Below are positions 29,240 to 37,214 of a stretch of DNA of 64,000 nucleotides, piece by piece. Origin of the DNA: Hellea sp965224755 (lineage in GTDB: Bacteria; Pseudomonadota; Alphaproteobacteria; Caulobacterales; Maricaulaceae). The notes beneath the pieces are model-generated. The model worked only from the letters and a program-made list of their open reading frames with translations, had not been told where the DNA came from and did no database searches. Every line of letters begins with the position of its first letter. Positions within the stretch are counted from its first letter, which is position 1. The translations under genes and the position numbers were made by a program. The stretch is taken from the NCBI GenBank assembly GCA_965224755.1, contig OZ245061.1, positions 744,001 through 808,000 of the forward strand, read 5' to 3'.

Positions 29240-30226
29240 ATGGACGCGCTTGTCACAGATACGGCCCTCAAGCCCTTTAATCCGCCCGCTTGGATGCGTA
29301 GCTCGCTTGTGCAGACAGGGCTGGCGTCATTGAAATACCGTAAGCGCGGGAAGAATCCGATGCTGGACGCCGCCGAGAAACGCGTGCTGCACTGCGAAGA
29401 CGGTGTCCGCCTGCTCGGGAGTTATTCCCCTAACCCGGCCCATAAAGCACTCGTGATTTTTCTCCATGGCTGGGAGGGCAGTCAAGACAGCACCTATGTC
29501 GCGTCTTGTGGGCGTCATGTTTATAATCAGGGCGCGTCTGTGTTTCGCCTCAATTACCGCGACCACGGCGACAGCCACCATCTTAATGAAGGCCTATTTT
29601 TCTCGACATTGTTTAACGAGGTTTTCGAAGCCGTGAAACAGGCGGCTGACCTCGCGGGCGAGGCGCCGGTCTATATTGTTGGCTTTTCGCTGGGCGGAAA
29701 TTTTTCCCTCCGGGTTGCAAGGTCATTGCGCGATTTGACGATCAAGAACCTAGAGCATATTTTCGCGATCAGTCCTGTCGTCGATCCTTGGGCCGCTGCG
29801 CCGCTCATTGATAAAAATCCACTTTATCGCCGCTACTTTCTGAAAAAATGGACCAAATCCTTGCGCAAAAAGCAGGCGCTTTTTCCTGAGCTTTATGATT
29901 TTGACGAGATCATCAAAGCCAAGCGCGTTCTCGGCATGACTGAAAAAGTCATACCGCTTTATTCGCGCTACCCGACCATGGAGGCTTATTTTAAGGCCTA
30001 CCGTGTTGACCCTCATGATCTGAAAACCTGCCCTGTGCCGATCAGTATTATAACGGCGGCGGATGACGGCATCATTCCGTCCGGCGATATTATGAAATTG
30101 GAACTTAATGATAATGCCCGCCGTATCATTCATGATTACGGCGGGCATAATGGGTTCTTTCAAAGCTTGACGGGGCCAACATGGTATGATGATTACATCT
30201 CGAACATAGTTTTTGGATTATCATGA
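29240..30226 (+). CDS. YheT-family alpha/beta hydrolase
   Basis: 328 residues. Oxyanion FLHGWEGS is at 74-81, the nucleophile elbow GFSLGG has Ser150, ITAADDGIIP carries a probable acid, and His303 in YGGHNGF completes the triad. The N-terminal FNPPAWMRSSLVQTGLASLKYR fits the YheT/UPF0017 group of putative esterases. Substrate unknown. The stop overlaps the next start (ATGA, 30223-30226). Confidence 0.88.
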   Translation: MDALVTDTALKPFNPPAWMRSSLVQTGLASLKYRKRGKNPMLDAAEKRVLHCEDGVRLLGSYSPNPAHKALVIFLHGWEGSQDSTYVASCGRHVYNQGASVFRLNYRDHGDSHHLNEGLFFSTLFNEVFEAVKQAADLAGEAPVYIVGFSLGGNFSLRVARSLRDLTIKNLEHIFAISPVVDPWAAAPLIDKNPLYRRYFLKKWTKSLRKKQALFPELYDFDEIIKAKRVLGMTEKVIPLYSRYPTMEAYFKAYRVDPHDLKTCPVPISIITAADDGIIPSGDIMKLELNDNARRIIHDYGGHNGFFQSLTGPTWYDDYISNIVFGLS

Positions 30227-30645
30227 CATTTATCATCATCATTATTGCATTGGTTTTTATTATGTTTTTCCTCCTCGGCCTGAAGTCGCAAAAGGGTAAA
30301 GCCAAGGGATTGGTGGAGGGGCATTTGGCCGAACCGGGCTCTGCGCCCAATTGTGTTTCATCTGAGATTGATGTGCAGCCGGAGCGAAAAGTTGCTCCGC
30401 TTCAGGGGTCTATGAAGGCGATTAAAACGGCTATCGTCGCAACCGGTGGCACGGTTACGTCAGAATCACGCAATTATCTCTCGGCCACCTATATGTCCAA
30501 GATTTTTAAATTCGTCGATGATGTTGAAATCCGTCATGACAAAGAGGATATTTATCATATCCGCTCAGCCTCTCGCGTCGGCTATTCCGACCGGGGTATG
30601 AACCGCAAACGTGTGGAAATTATCCGCGCGGCTTTAGAGAGTTAA
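30223..30645 (+). CDS. DUF1499-family protein
   Basis: 140 residues. The N-terminal transmembrane helix is FIIIIIALVFIMFFLLGL. It is followed by APNCVSSEID and a domain ending FVDDVEIRHDKEDIYHIRSASRVGYSDRGMNRKRVEIIRAAL, which is the DUF1499 signature. Membrane-anchored, unknown role. Coupled to the hydrolase upstream and 7 bp before folE. Confidence 0.82.
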   Translation: MTFIIIIIALVFIMFFLLGLKSQKGKAKGLVEGHLAEPGSAPNCVSSEIDVQPERKVAPLQGSMKAIKTAIVATGGTVTSESRNYLSATYMSKIFKFVDDVEIRHDKEDIYHIRSASRVGYSDRGMNRKRVEIIRAALES

Positions 30646-30652
30646 ACCTATC

Positions 30653-31201
30653 ATGCCCCAAAAAATTGATTACGATAAAGTTAAATCCCTTGTGACAGAA
30701 TTATTGACGGCTTTGGGCGAAGACCCGGCCCGCGAAGGCCTGAAAGAGACGCCGCGCCGCATTGCTAATTTCTGGCGTGAATTTATTGAATATGATGCGG
30801 GCAAGCTCGACACGACTTTCTCCGCTGTCAAACATAACCAGATGGTTGCCGTCACAGGGATGAAAGTTTGGTCGATGTGCGAGCACCATATGCTCCCCTT
30901 CTGGTGCGATGTTTCAATTGCTTATATTGCTGATGACAAGGTGCTCGGCCTGTCTAAATTTGCCCGTATTGCCCATAAACACGCCCATAAACTGACCCTG
31001 CAAGAACAACTTGTTTCCGATATTGCCAATGAAGTGAAAGTAATCTTGGGCACCGATGATATTGCGGTCATGGCCAAAGGTGAGCATCTGTGCATGACCA
31101 TGCGCGGCATCCAAACCCCGCACCGCATGATTAGCTCGGCTCTATCGGGAAAGTTTCATCAACCCGAACAACGCGCCGAATTTTTCCGTCTGGTGGATTA
31201 G
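30653..31201 (+). CDS. folE: GTP cyclohydrolase I
   Basis: 182 residues. Zinc ligands Cys76 and His79 (CEHHMLPF) and Cys147 (GEHLCMTMRG) are present, plus GLSKFARI at 99-106. It converts GTP to 7,8-dihydroneopterin triphosphate, the first step of folate/pterin synthesis, in the cytoplasm. Slightly short but complete for the bacterial form. Confidence 0.96.
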   Translation: MPQKIDYDKVKSLVTELLTALGEDPAREGLKETPRRIANFWREFIEYDAGKLDTTFSAVKHNQMVAVTGMKVWSMCEHHMLPFWCDVSIAYIADDKVLGLSKFARIAHKHAHKLTLQEQLVSDIANEVKVILGTDDIAVMAKGEHLCMTMRGIQTPHRMISSALSGKFHQPEQRAEFFRLVD

Positions 31202-31242
31202 CGCGGGCTGGCCTATAGTCTTCCTATTATAAGGAGAACGCC

Positions 31243-31650
31243 ATGCCAAAATTAACCGGAAACTGCTTGTGCGGCCAAGTCAGCTTTGAAGCTGTCGGAG
31301 ATATCGCAATGCAAGGCAATTGCCATTGCACGGATTGCCAACAAATATCAGGCTCCGCTTTTGCAACATTGGTCTTTATGAAAGACGAGGATGTCAAAAT
31401 CACGGGCGAAACCAAGCGGTTCGAACATACGGTCGATAGTGGCAATAAGCTGACAAAAGATTTCTGCCCGAATTGCGGGTCTCAAATGTTTGGCGGAAAT
31501 TTGGCCCGCCCCGGGATGATAGCGATTAAAGCTGGCGGGATAAACGAAAAAGAGAACATTAAGCCGCAATTTAATGTCTATGCCAGCTCAAAAATTCCTT
31601 GCACGATTATGGATGAGAGCATCCCGGCTTTTGATAAGATGCCGGGATAA
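31243..31650 (+). CDS. GFA (CENP-V/S-hydroxymethylglutathione-synthase-like) family protein
   Basis: 135 residues. Zinc-binding cysteines are Cys8/Cys10 (GNCLCG), Cys27/29/32 (CHCTDC) and Cys75/78 (CPNCGS), the full GFA set. AAGGAG precedes the ATG. Family members bind zinc and some react with glutathione adducts. The substrate here is unknown. Confidence 0.9.
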   Translation: MPKLTGNCLCGQVSFEAVGDIAMQGNCHCTDCQQISGSAFATLVFMKDEDVKITGETKRFEHTVDSGNKLTKDFCPNCGSQMFGGNLARPGMIAIKAGGINEKENIKPQFNVYASSKIPCTIMDESIPAFDKMPG

Positions 31651-31651
31651 T

Positions 31652-32914
31652 ATGGTATTCACGAAGCGCGATTTATTAAAAGCCGGGGGTTTGGCCGCCT
31701 TAGGGCTGGGGGCCGCCGCTTGCGCGCCGCAAGCTGAGTCCAAGCCGCCAGCTACAACGTTTAAATCCATCACCGGAAAAGCCGTTCCGATTTCCGCCGC
31801 CGACCATCAATCGCGCACCGAAAAAGCCCAGCGCCTGATGCAGGCGCAAGGCATTGGTGCGCTCATTATCGAAGCCGGGGCGAGCCTGCGGTATTTCACG
31901 GGTATTCAATGGTGGCGCAGTGAGCGCCTGACCGCTGCCATCATTCCTGCCGAGGGCGTGATTGCGATTGTCACGCCGCATTTCGAAGAACCCAGCATTC
32001 TCGAGAGCCTGAAAATTGGCGATGATGTACGCGTCTGGCATGAGCATGAAAATCCGCATGGGCTTGTGGCCGGGATATTAAAAGACCGCGGCGTCACTTC
32101 GGGTAAAGTCGCCTTTGAAGACACAGTGCGCTTCTTCGCCGTGGACGGGCTTAAGCAAGCTGCTCCGCACTATGACATCGTCTCGGGCGGGCCGATTGTC
32201 TGGGGCTGCCGTATGTTTAAATCGGCGGCAGAGCTGGCCCTGATGCAACTCGCCAATGACGTCACCATGGCTGCTTACCGCCGCACTATTCCGCAAGTGG
32301 ATAAGGGCATGACGCCCAAAGATATCAGTAGCATTATGAATAAAGCCACGCGCGAACTTGGCGGTTCGCCTGAATTTTCAATGGCCTTGATTGGCGAGTC
32401 CAGTGCCTATCCGCATGGCTCGGGCAAACCGCAAATGGTTCAAGATGGAGATATCGTTCTCATGGATTGCGGGGCCCATGTGCAGGGTTATCAATCCGAC
32501 ATTTCGCGCACTTTTGTTTATGGCGACCCGACAAAACGCCAAAGAGAGGTCTGGAATCTTGTCCGTGATGGCCAAGCTTTAGCTTTCGAAACCGCGCAAC
32601 TCGGTACGCCCACAGGCCATATTGATGACACCGTGCGTAAACTCTATGAATCCAAAGGCTTTGGCCCGGATTATAAAACGCCCGGCCTGCCGCACCGCTT
32701 GGGCCACGGCATTGGTCTTGAGGGTCATGAACAGGTCAATTTCGTGCGCGGGGAAACGGCCAAGCTTGCCCCCGGCATGTGCCTGTCCAATGAACCGGGG
32801 CTTTATATTTACGGCGAATTTGGAGTCCGGCTAGAGGACTGTCTCTATATGACCGAGGCCGGGCCAAAATATTTCAGCCCGCCGCCGACATCTCTGGATG
32901 ATCCGATAGGGTAA
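31652..32914 (+). CDS. M24-family Xaa-Pro peptidase-like lipoprotein
   Basis: From ATG 31652 (1 nt after the previous stop), 420 residues. N-terminal KRDLLKAGGLAALGLGAAAC looks like a Tat-type signal with KR in place of RR and a lipobox GAAAC, so it is likely an exported lipoprotein. A creatinase-like N-domain is followed by the pita-bread fold: metal ligands Asp272 and Asp283 in MDCGAHVQGYQSDISRTF, then HRLGHGIGLEGHE and NEPGLYIYGEFGVRLED. A dimetal aminopeptidase P-type activity is expected. Confidence 0.9.
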   Translation: MVFTKRDLLKAGGLAALGLGAAACAPQAESKPPATTFKSITGKAVPISAADHQSRTEKAQRLMQAQGIGALIIEAGASLRYFTGIQWWRSERLTAAIIPAEGVIAIVTPHFEEPSILESLKIGDDVRVWHEHENPHGLVAGILKDRGVTSGKVAFEDTVRFFAVDGLKQAAPHYDIVSGGPIVWGCRMFKSAAELALMQLANDVTMAAYRRTIPQVDKGMTPKDISSIMNKATRELGGSPEFSMALIGESSAYPHGSGKPQMVQDGDIVLMDCGAHVQGYQSDISRTFVYGDPTKRQREVWNLVRDGQALAFETAQLGTPTGHIDDTVRKLYESKGFGPDYKTPGLPHRLGHGIGLEGHEQVNFVRGETAKLAPGMCLSNEPGLYIYGEFGVRLEDCLYMTEAGPKYFSPPPTSLDDPIG

Positions 32915-33006
32915 ATTATTTTCCATATTGCGCCATATTCTGACTTTTCAATTCGGCGTGTCTGGGATAATCCTTGGGCATAATTTCCTTCTCTTTTGAG
33001 CTTGCT

Positions 33007-34200
33007 ATGTTTGACACCTTATCTCCCAGTCCTAACGATCCCATCATGGCGATTATGGCGCAATGCAAGGCGGATGAGCGCGCCCATAAAATTGACCTCG
33101 GCGTCGGTGTTTATAAAGACGCGACCGGGCATACGGCGATTTTAAAATCCGTCAAATTGGCCGAAGAAATGTGGGGCCGTGAGGAACTGACCAAAACCTA
33201 TGTCGCGACAACGGGTAATGCCGATTATTGCCGCCATATGCTCGACCTTATACTCGGCGCGGATCATCCGGCGCTCGGCGAAGGCCGGATGGCTGCGGCG
33301 CAAACGGCGGGCGGCTCAGGGGCATTGCGGATTGGCGCGCAGCTGATTTTTGCCGCCTCGCCAGACGCAAAAATATGGGCCAGCACGCCGACTTGGGCCA
33401 ACCATGTTCCGCTGATTACCAGTACGGGCTTGGTCATGGAGAGCTATCCCTATTATAACCGCGAAACGCTCGGTGTGGATTTCGAGGATATGCTCGATCA
33501 TCTGTATAAACATGCTGTGCGCGGCGATGTCGTGCTCCTGCACGGATGTTGTCATAACCCGACCGGGGCTGACCTTTCGCTGGAGCAGTGGGATCGCCTC
33601 GCCCCGTTTATGGCCGAGCGCGGCCTGTTACCCTTTATTGATCTGGCCTATTTTGGCCTAGGTAAGGGCATGGCTGAGGATAGTTACGGCGTTAGAAAGG
33701 TTATGGAACATGTGCCGGAAATGCTGCTCGCGGCAAGCTGTTCCAAAAACTTTGCGCTCTACCGCGAACGCACGGGCTTTATCGCCGCCCTTGCCAAGAC
33801 GTCGGACAAGGCCGCAATTATCAAAAGCCAATTTGGCACCATCCAGCGCACGTTAATTTCCATGCCGCCCGATCACGGCGCGGCCATAGTCGTGCGTATT
33901 CTGGGCGATGATAATTTGCGCGGTATTTGGCAGGCGGAACTGGACGAGATGCGCGGGCGCATGATCGGTCTTCGTCAGCTTCTCTCCGAAGCGCTTAATG
34001 TGCAAGGCGGGGAAGCTATGTCTGCTGCGATCAAAGGACAGAACGGCATGTTCTCAACCTTGCCGCTAAGTCCCGCTCAAGTCGAACGCCTGCGTATTGA
34101 CCACGCCGTCTATCTAATTAGCTCTGGCCGAATGAATATAGCCGGCGCCAATGCCAGCAATATCCCGCGCCTAGCCGAAGCTATTCTGGATGTGCTTTAG
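33007..34200 (+). CDS. Aromatic/aspartate aminotransferase, class I
   Basis: 397 residues from ATG 33007 (MFDTLSPSPNDPIMAIM). An earlier start at 32974 would add residues that do not fit the family. The start motif DLGVGVYKD, HGCCHNPTGADL and PLP Lys247 in SCSKNFALYRERTG place it in the AspC/TyrB group. It transfers amino groups between aspartate or aromatic amino acids and 2-oxoglutarate. Confidence 0.92.
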   Translation: MFDTLSPSPNDPIMAIMAQCKADERAHKIDLGVGVYKDATGHTAILKSVKLAEEMWGREELTKTYVATTGNADYCRHMLDLILGADHPALGEGRMAAAQTAGGSGALRIGAQLIFAASPDAKIWASTPTWANHVPLITSTGLVMESYPYYNRETLGVDFEDMLDHLYKHAVRGDVVLLHGCCHNPTGADLSLEQWDRLAPFMAERGLLPFIDLAYFGLGKGMAEDSYGVRKVMEHVPEMLLAASCSKNFALYRERTGFIAALAKTSDKAAIIKSQFGTIQRTLISMPPDHGAAIVVRILGDDNLRGIWQAELDEMRGRMIGLRQLLSEALNVQGGEAMSAAIKGQNGMFSTLPLSPAQVERLRIDHAVYLISSGRMNIAGANASNIPRLAEAILDVL

Positions 34201-34222
34201 GTTATTAGATAATCACGGTTTC

Positions 34223-34250
34223 TGTCATTCCGGGGCCGCGCGGAATGACA
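34223..34250. repeat. Short hairpin repeat, same arms as the element at 29034-29154
   Basis: TGTCATTCCG (34223-34232) and CGGAATGACA (34241-34250) pair exactly around GGGCCGCG-type loop sequence. This is the compact form of the longer element after pccA. Confidence 0.7.
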
Positions 34251-34291
34251 AGGAGGGGTAATGACGAACGAGCGAGAGACATTAAAGACTT

Positions 34292-34392
34292 CCTCATCCT
34301 GAGGCGACGCAAAGCGTCAGGACTCGAAGGATCGGCTTAATGAGGCAACAGTCCTTCGAGACGTTCGCTAACGCTCACTCCTCAGGATGAGG
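34292..34392. repeat. Inverted CCTCATCCTGAGG repeat element
   Basis: CCTCATCCTGAGG (34292-34304) and its reverse complement (34380-34392) bound a palindromic unit with inner GACTCGAAGGA and TCCTTCGAGAC arms. It is an alphaproteobacterial-type dispersed intergenic repeat lying between convergent genes, so it may also help end transcription from both sides. Confidence 0.7.
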
Positions 34393-34439
34393 GGGAGGCG
34401 CACGCTCTGGGATTTTTAGGCCGTTCGCCAACGAGGCCG

Positions 34440-35240
34440 CTAATCAATCACGAAATCATCCAAGCGATAGCCCGGGTCGGGATATTGCGGGTTCATTTTT
34501 TCTAGCGTGTCTTTGACGATACCGGAGATAATCGCTCCGCGCACGGCTCGGCTGTCGGAGGGGATGATGTGCCACGGGGCGCGCTCCGTTGAGGTGCGCT
34601 GCACCATGGTTTCATAAGCTTCCATAAATTCCGGCCAGAGCTTGCGGTCTTCGAGATCGCCGGGATTGAATTTCCAGCGTTTACGCGGAGTTGCCAAACG
34701 GTCGCGTAAGCGTTCGGCTTGGGTGTCTTTGGACATATTGAGCATGAATTTCAGAATAATCGTGCCGTTTTCGGCAAGGTGCTTTTCAAAATTATTGATC
34801 TGCTCATAGCGTTGCTCGACTTTGTCTGCGGGTGCAAAATTACGCACTTTAACGATCAGCACATCTTCGTAATGGCTGCGGTTAAAGACCGTAATCTGCC
34901 CGGCCTTGGGGCAGACGTCATGTACGCGCCAGAGATAATCATGGGCGAGTTCGGTTTTGCTTGGCGCTTTAAAGCTGGCGACAGTGACATTAAGCGGCGG
35001 GGTGCGGTGGAAGATGGCGGCGGTTGTGCCGTCCTTGCCGGAGGTATCCATGCCTTGCAAGACAATCAAAACACTGCGCTTAGCTTCGCCGTAAAGCCGG
35101 TGAGCGAGGGGGGCTATGGCTTTGGCGTTTTCCCGGATGGCTTCGCGCGCGGCGGTTTTAGTTTCGAAAATATCCACGCGGGTGGGGCAAGCGGAGAGAT
35201 CAAAATCCGCGCCGGGGGCGGCCATAAAAGTGTCAGACAT
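34440..35240 (-). CDS. ppk2: Polyphosphate kinase 2 family protein
   Basis: 266 residues. Walker A GMDTSGKDG is at 63-71, Walker B-type NRSHYEDVL near 120-128, and the lid region RLATPRKRWKFNPGDLEDR is present. Single-domain PPK2. It uses polyphosphate to phosphorylate nucleoside mono- or diphosphates. The class (ADP versus AMP use) cannot be fixed by eye. Confidence 0.9.
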   Translation of the reverse strand: MSDTFMAAPGADFDLSACPTRVDIFETKTAAREAIRENAKAIAPLAHRLYGEAKRSVLIVLQGMDTSGKDGTTAAIFHRTPPLNVTVASFKAPSKTELAHDYLWRVHDVCPKAGQITVFNRSHYEDVLIVKVRNFAPADKVEQRYEQINNFEKHLAENGTIILKFMLNMSKDTQAERLRDRLATPRKRWKFNPGDLEDRKLWPEFMEAYETMVQRTSTERAPWHIIPSDSRAVRGAIISGIVKDTLEKMNPQYPDPGYRLDDFVID

Positions 35241-35251
35241 AAAAGCTCCGG

Positions 35252-35608
35252 TTAGAATATCTCGGAAGCCTTTCTATCAAGCGCGGCCCAAAGCACAAAG
35301 CCTAAAAGTACAGCGGACGGCACGATCCATTGCGGGGCCGGCAGCGGAGCCGGTGAAGGAACATCCGGCAGAGCCATATCCACAGTGCTTAACAAAGTCA
35401 TCAAGGCCGGGATCTGCGTTGCCGCAATAATTCCCCCGACAAAACAGGCCCCATAGATCAGTCCTTTGCGAAGTTGCGCCGTGCGCTTCGCTTCAGTTTC
35501 AATCTTTTGCATCAGGGCATCAGTGAAACCGTCATCACTCGCGGGCGCGGCGTAATCGGCCAGCATGTCTTGAAATAGGTTGTCTTCAGCTTGGGTCATC
35601 ATATTCAT
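35252..35608 (-). CDS. Small membrane protein downstream of ECF sigma factor, possible anti-sigma
   Basis: 118 residues with two hydrophobic segments (GLIYGACFVGGIIAATQIPAL and WIVPSAVLLGFVLWAAL) after an acidic cytoplasmic N-terminus of about 47 residues. The ATG overlaps the TGA of the sigma gene, the usual position of an anti-sigma factor. There is no zinc motif HxxxCxxC, so a ZAS-type anti-sigma is excluded and the function is inferred from position only. Confidence 0.65.
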   Translation of the reverse strand: MNMMTQAEDNLFQDMLADYAAPASDDGFTDALMQKIETEAKRTAQLRKGLIYGACFVGGIIAATQIPALMTLLSTVDMALPDVPSPAPLPAPQWIVPSAVLLGFVLWAALDRKASEIF

Positions 35609-36030
35609 TTTACCGTCTCGTAAGCAGAAAGGAAAGTGCGGAGTTTAGTCTTGCCGCGAAGGACATGGGATTTGACCGTGCCAAGCGGTAAGTCGGCGGC
35701 TTTGGCGACTTCGCTATGGCTCATACCGTGGGCAAGGCAGAGGATGACAACGGCGCGGCATTCGGGCGGCAAGCTATCCATCGCGCGGGTAATATCCATT
35801 TTCAGCCCGGCGGGGGCGTCTGGCGTGTCGTTCTCAATCTGTCCTTGCGCCAACTCACGCCGCCGCGCCTCTTTGCGGGTATGGTCGATAAAGCTGCGAT
35901 AGGCGATTTGAAAGAGCCATGATTTTGCGGCATTGGCGTCGCGTAATTTCTCTCGCTGTTCATAGGCCTTCATAAAACTGACTTGCGCCAGATCATCGGC
36001 CAAAGCCGTATTGCGGGTCAGGCGGGCCAA
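35605..36030 (-). CDS. ECF-type RNA polymerase sigma factor
   Basis: 141 residues from TTG 36030. Region 2 is LTRNTALADDLAQVSFMKAYE and KSWLFQIAYRSFIDHTRKEARR; region 4 is LPPECRAVVILCLAHGMSHSEVAKAADLPLGTVKSHVLRGK. Homologous-looking sequence (FENLVRAHQGAIRSFLARL) continues upstream of the TTG, in frame, until the TAG of the previous gene. No ATG, GTG or TTG is available there; an ATC at 36093 is the only near-cognate candidate. So the annotated start probably truncates helix 1 of region 2. Confidence 0.85.
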   Translation of the reverse strand: MARLTRNTALADDLAQVSFMKAYEQREKLRDANAAKSWLFQIAYRSFIDHTRKEARRRELAQGQIENDTPDAPAGLKMDITRAMDSLPPECRAVVILCLAHGMSHSEVAKAADLPLGTVKSHVLRGKTKLRTFLSAYETVK

Positions 36031-36096
36031 AAAACTCCGGATCGCGCCCTGATGGGCGCGAACGAGGTTCTCAAATTCAGGCCCGCCTTGGATAGG

Positions 36097-36465
36097 CTAG
36101 CTCTCAGGGTCTTTGCGGCCGATAAAGGCCCACAAACCGACATAGACCAGCCCGACCAGCAGCGGGAACATGGCGAGGCCGCCAAAGATCTGCTGCGCTT
36201 CTTTTTCCGGAATGGCACCTCCGAAGAAAATTGTCGCAACCGCCAAGGCAATCAGAATAAGTCCGGTGCGTAGATCGCCATGTTTACGGCGCGAGCGAAT
36301 GCCGAGAGCCTTAATCGTCTCTGGGGTTAAAGGTTCGCCTTTATCGACCAAAGACTTCATGACTTCAGTCGCGGCTTGTTGGCTTTTATAGCGGTAACGC
36401 GCAACGCCCCAAACAATGACCGGCACTATGGCAAATAGCGCTATGGGTACTAATACTTCTTCCAC
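36097..36465 (-). CDS. DUF6249-like inner-membrane protein
   Basis: 122 residues. Hydrophobic helices are at 5-20, about 69-85 and 93-112, with a cytoplasmic loop of LVDKGEPLTPETIKAL. This pattern resembles DUF6249 proteins that sit next to ECF sigma genes in alphaproteobacteria. It is first in the three-gene minus-strand operon. Its stop is in the same reading frame as the sigma gene and only 3 nt from the presumed sigma N-terminus. Confidence 0.72.
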   Translation of the reverse strand: MEEVLVPIALFAIVPVIVWGVARYRYKSQQAATEVMKSLVDKGEPLTPETIKALGIRSRRKHGDLRTGLILIALAVATIFFGGAIPEKEAQQIFGGLAMFPLLVGLVYVGLWAFIGRKDPES

Positions 36466-36592
36466 GATCGTCTCCTTTTATGTGGTTATATGTCTAAGAC
36501 GTTACGGCTTGGCTATTTGGATGCAGTCTGCGTTAAAATATTTCCCAATTCATTATATCAGGCTATGTTAGTGTATTGATAAGGATATGACC

Positions 36593-37210
36593 ATGAACAG
36601 ATTTACCGCTCCCCTAATCGCCGCCGCCCTGTCTATTGCCGGGTGTAGCCAAGCTACGGACGCTACGCCAAAAGCCGCTACGAGTGCCGCCGCGTCGGCC
36701 ATGGAGCGTATCGGTAATTGGGAAGTGGTGAAAGCCGATAGCCATATCAAATTTACGGCTACCCAGCAGGGCGAGAGTTTTACCGGCGAATTTCCCAATT
36801 ACCGCGTCATGATCAATTTCAAAGAAGACGCGCTGGATAAAGCCAATGTTACAGCGGCCATAGATTTAGGCTCTGTAAAAGCGGGCAATAAAGACCGCGA
36901 CGGGGCGCTCCCCGGCAAAGATTGGTTCTCGGTCAAAGCTTTCCCCGAAGCGGTGTTCCAATCCGATGATTTCGTCAAGATGGGCGAGGGCCAATATGAA
37001 GCCCGCGGCACATTGACGATAAAAGGCAAGTCGCAAGCTTTAACATTGCCGTTTACGCTGGCTATTAACGGGGCATCGGCTGATATGAGCGGACAGGTTA
37101 CGCTGGACCGCACCTTATGGGAAGTCGGGAGCGGGTCTTGGGCGAGTGGAGATCAGGTTAGCACAGAAGTGACCGTCGATATTAAAATCCATGCCGAAAG
37201 CCCGTTTTAG
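36593..37210 (+). CDS. YceI-family lipoprotein
   Basis: About 205 residues from ATG 36593 (AAGGA 7 nt upstream; ATG 36587 overlaps the spacing). The signal RFTAPLIAAALSIAGC has a lipobox, then the YceI beta-barrel: WEVVKADSHIKFTATQQGESFTGEF, DRDGALPGKDWFSVKAFPEAVFQSD and GTLTIKGKSQALTLPF. Periplasmic or outer-membrane lipocalin-like protein, probably binding an isoprenoid-type lipid. Confidence 0.9.
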   Translation: MNRFTAPLIAAALSIAGCSQATDATPKAATSAAASAMERIGNWEVVKADSHIKFTATQQGESFTGEFPNYRVMINFKEDALDKANVTAAIDLGSVKAGNKDRDGALPGKDWFSVKAFPEAVFQSDDFVKMGEGQYEARGTLTIKGKSQALTLPFTLAINGASADMSGQVTLDRTLWEVGSGSWASGDQVSTEVTVDIKIHAESPF

Positions 37211-37214
37211 CCTG

